Assembly (NCBI GenBank): GCA_025929745.1
Contig: JAICPQ010000024.1
Span: 1 to 15,396 of the forward strand
Source of the DNA: Burkholderiales bacterium
Lineage (GTDB): Bacteria > Pseudomonadota > Gammaproteobacteria > Burkholderiales > SG8-39
Reading direction: 5' to 3'
DNA: 15,396 bases
Below, in pieces: positions 14,050-15,396 of this stretch. Position 1 is the first letter of the stretch. Every line of letters starts with the position of its first letter. The notes under the pieces are model-generated. The model was not told the origin of the DNA, did no database searches, and saw only the letters and a program-made list of their open reading frames with translations. A program made the translations under genes and the position numbers.

Positions 14050-15252
14050 ATGAGCAGCATCGCCGTCGATCTCACCGACGATGTGAAGTCGCGCTCGGCG
14101 TCGAGCGCGGCCGCCAAGCTCGAACACCTCAGCGGCGACACCATGGTGCACGAGCTCATGCAGCTCAGCCCGGGTCTCGCGCAGGACGTGCTCGCCGAGC
14201 TGCCCAACGAGGCGCGCGAGCGCGCCATTGCCGCCGCGCCCGCGGATGTCGCGCGCCAGTGGCAGCGCACCGGGCTGTATGACCCGGGAACCAACGGCCG
14301 GCTGATGGAGCCGGTGGTCGGTTCGTTCCCGCCCGATGCCAAGGTCGGCGAGGTGGTCGAGAGGCTGCGCGAGCTCGTGACGCGCGCGCTCATCACGTAC
14401 GTCTACGTCGTGGACCGCCACGAGCATCTTCTCGGCCTGGTCACCATGCGCGATCTCCTGTTCAGCCCGCGCGAGCGCCGGCTCGATGAGGTGATGCTGC
14501 GCGGCGCGTTCGCGCTGCACGCCGCGATGCCGCTCCAGGAAGCGATGCGGCTCGTGCTTGGGCGGCACTATCCGGTCTACCCGGTGACCGACTCGGAGCG
14601 GCGCCTGATCGGTCTCGTGCGTGGGCAGACCATGTTCGAGGCGCAGGCGATCGAGATCACCCTGCAGGCCGGCAGCATGGTCGGCCTCGAGAAAGAAGAG
14701 CGCCTCGCCACACACTGGATCCACAGCCTGAAGCTGCGCCATCCGTGGTTGCAATTGAACCTTGTCACGGCCTTCCTCGCCGCCGCGGTCGTTGGGCTCT
14801 TTCAGGACACGATCGACCGCATGGTGATCCTCGCGCTTTTCCTGCCGGTGCTCGCCGGGCAGTCAGGCAATACCGGCTGCCAGGCGCTCGCCGTCTCGCT
14901 GCGCGGCATGCCGCTCGCCGAGCTCATCCCCGGCACCGCGCGCCCGAGCATCTCGATGGTAACCTGGGTGGGGTGTCTTAACGGCATCGGCGTCGGCATC
15001 GCCGCCGCGGTCGGTATGTACATCACGGCCACCGGTCAGGGCCAGGATCAGGCCTGGATGCTCGCCTTCGTCGTGTTCCTTGCGATGATCGCCTCCTGCA
15101 TGGCGAGCGGCATTTCCGGCGCCATCATCCCGCTCACGCTGAAGCGCCTGGGCCTCGACCCGGCAACTGCGTCGAGCATCTTCCTTACCACCGCGACCGA
15201 CGTCGTCAGCATGGGCATGCTTCTCGGCCTCGCAACCATCCTCATCCGCTAA
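14050..15252 (+). CDS. mgtE: MgtE-family magnesium transporter, short form
   Basis: Inner-membrane magnesium channel gated by intracellular Mg. The 400 residues comprise a reduced N-domain (about 20-80), two CBS repeats (about 85-205, including 'YVYVVDRHEHLLGLVTMRDLL' and 'YPVTDSERRLIGLV'), a connecting helix (about 205-235), and five membrane helices. The pore signature 'FLPVLAGQSGNTGCQALAV' (264-282) and 'LKRLGLDPATASSIFLTTATD' with D383, the likely pore Asp, are intact. Characterised MgtE proteins are about 450 residues. The shortfall is in the N-terminal superhelical domain that helps close the channel, so gating may differ. GGAGG (14041-14045) lies 4 bases before the ATG and supports this start. 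Two hairpins follow the stop immediately. Confidence 0.93.
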   Translation: MSSIAVDLTDDVKSRSASSAAAKLEHLSGDTMVHELMQLSPGLAQDVLAELPNEARERAIAAAPADVARQWQRTGLYDPGTNGRLMEPVVGSFPPDAKVGEVVERLRELVTRALITYVYVVDRHEHLLGLVTMRDLLFSPRERRLDEVMLRGAFALHAAMPLQEAMRLVLGRHYPVYPVTDSERRLIGLVRGQTMFEAQAIEITLQAGSMVGLEKEERLATHWIHSLKLRHPWLQLNLVTAFLAAAVVGLFQDTIDRMVILALFLPVLAGQSGNTGCQALAVSLRGMPLAELIPGTARPSISMVTWVGCLNGIGVGIAAAVGMYITATGQGQDQAWMLAFVVFLAMIASCMASGISGAIIPLTLKRLGLDPATASSIFLTTATDVVSMGMLLGLATILIR

Positions 15253-15299
15253 AAGGGGTCAGGACCCTTTTTTCCGAAAAGGGGCCGGACTCCTTCTCT
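15251..15299. terminator. Two tandem imperfect hairpins, probable bidirectional terminator or REP-like element
   Basis: Copy 1 is a 9-base-pair stem (AAAAGGGGT 15251-15259, loop CAGG, ACCCTTTTT 15264-15272, one G-U). It starts in the mgtE stop codon and ends in a T run. Copy 2 is a 6-base-pair stem (AAGGGG 15279-15284, loop CCGGA, CTCCTT 15290-15295, one G-U). Both begin AAAAGGGG and are offset by 26 bases, so they look like diverged copies of one unit. The position between convergent genes and the A/T-flanked GC stems fit an intrinsic terminator working both ways. The unit also resembles short GGGGTC-palindromes that I recall as repeated in many proteobacterial genomes. Confidence 0.65.
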
Positions 15300-15396
15300 T
15301 TACCTGGCGCAGGGCCTGAACTGGCAGTTCATTGCCGGATCGCGGCCGACGTAGCTGCCATCGGGGCACTGCTTCGCTTCCATCGTGCATGCGACG
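15300..15396 (-). CDS. Small cysteine-rich protein, C-terminal end (partial)
   Basis: The minus-strand frame is open from the window edge to a TAA at 15300-15302 and gives the last 31 residues of a protein. They contain four cysteines (3, 10, 24 and 29 of the visible part) in 'CTMEAKQCPDGSYVGRDP' and 'NCQFRPC'. The C-P-D-G-x-x-V-G-R ... C-x-F-x-x-C spacing is strongly patterned for such a short frame. I recall similar disulfide-rich C-terminal segments in exported proteobacterial proteins of unknown function. An exported Cys-rich domain is my inference; the signal peptide and the rest of the gene lie beyond the window. It is convergent with mgtE and separated from it only by the hairpin pair. 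Confidence 0.6.
   Translation of the reverse strand, partial: VACTMEAKQCPDGSYVGRDPAMNCQFRPCAR

Overview
The window is GC-rich, densely packed DNA from a Gram-negative proteobacterium, most likely a betaproteobacterium. It has an outer-membrane phospholipase A, an RND pump with its outer-membrane lipoprotein, a beta-class glutathione transferase and an orphan PF04392-type substrate-binding protein. The organism call is inference from gene content. I see no rRNA, tRNA, CRISPR array, insertion sequence or prophage genes.

Layout, left to right. (1) Positions 2-4795, + strand: the 3' part of an RND efflux permease and its NodT-family outer-membrane factor (4-base overlap), then a cytoplasmic Asp-box (BNR) propeller protein and a MoaD/ThiS-like small protein ending in Gly-Gly (4-base overlap). 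(2) 4792-5433, - strand: a UPF0126/TRIC-type channel protein whose stop codon overlaps the MoaD-like stop. (3) 5494-7292, + strand: an exported metallo-beta-lactamase-fold hydrolase resembling N-acyl-homoserine lactonases, and an exported substrate-binding protein. (4) 7293-9987, - strand: a tight four-gene operon, pirin - DoxX - glutathione transferase - DODA-type dioxygenase. It is divergent from (5) a LysR regulator (10063-10971), whose stop overlaps the start of a pldA-like outer-membrane phospholipase A gene (to 12053). (6) 12058-12600, - strand: a GNAT acetyltransferase. (7) 12643-15252, + strand: a sulfatase and an MgtE magnesium transporter. (8) After mgtE come two imperfect tandem hairpins, then the 3' end of a small cysteine-rich protein on the - strand (15300-15396), which runs out of the window.

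Functionally, the best-integrated unit is the LysR/pirin/DoxX/GST/DODA cluster. Its parts match the E. coli YhaJ regulon (YhaK pirin, YqjF DoxX, YqjG glutathionyl-hydroquinone reductase), so I infer a quinone or hydroxylated-aromatic sensing and detoxification module that also carries a ring-cleavage-type enzyme. The least understood unit is the BNR propeller plus the Gly-Gly-ended ubiquitin-like protein. I do not see a large undescribed defence or mobile system here. The items most worth a second look are that pair, the LysR-pldA coupling, and the hairpin and Cys-rich peptide at the right edge.
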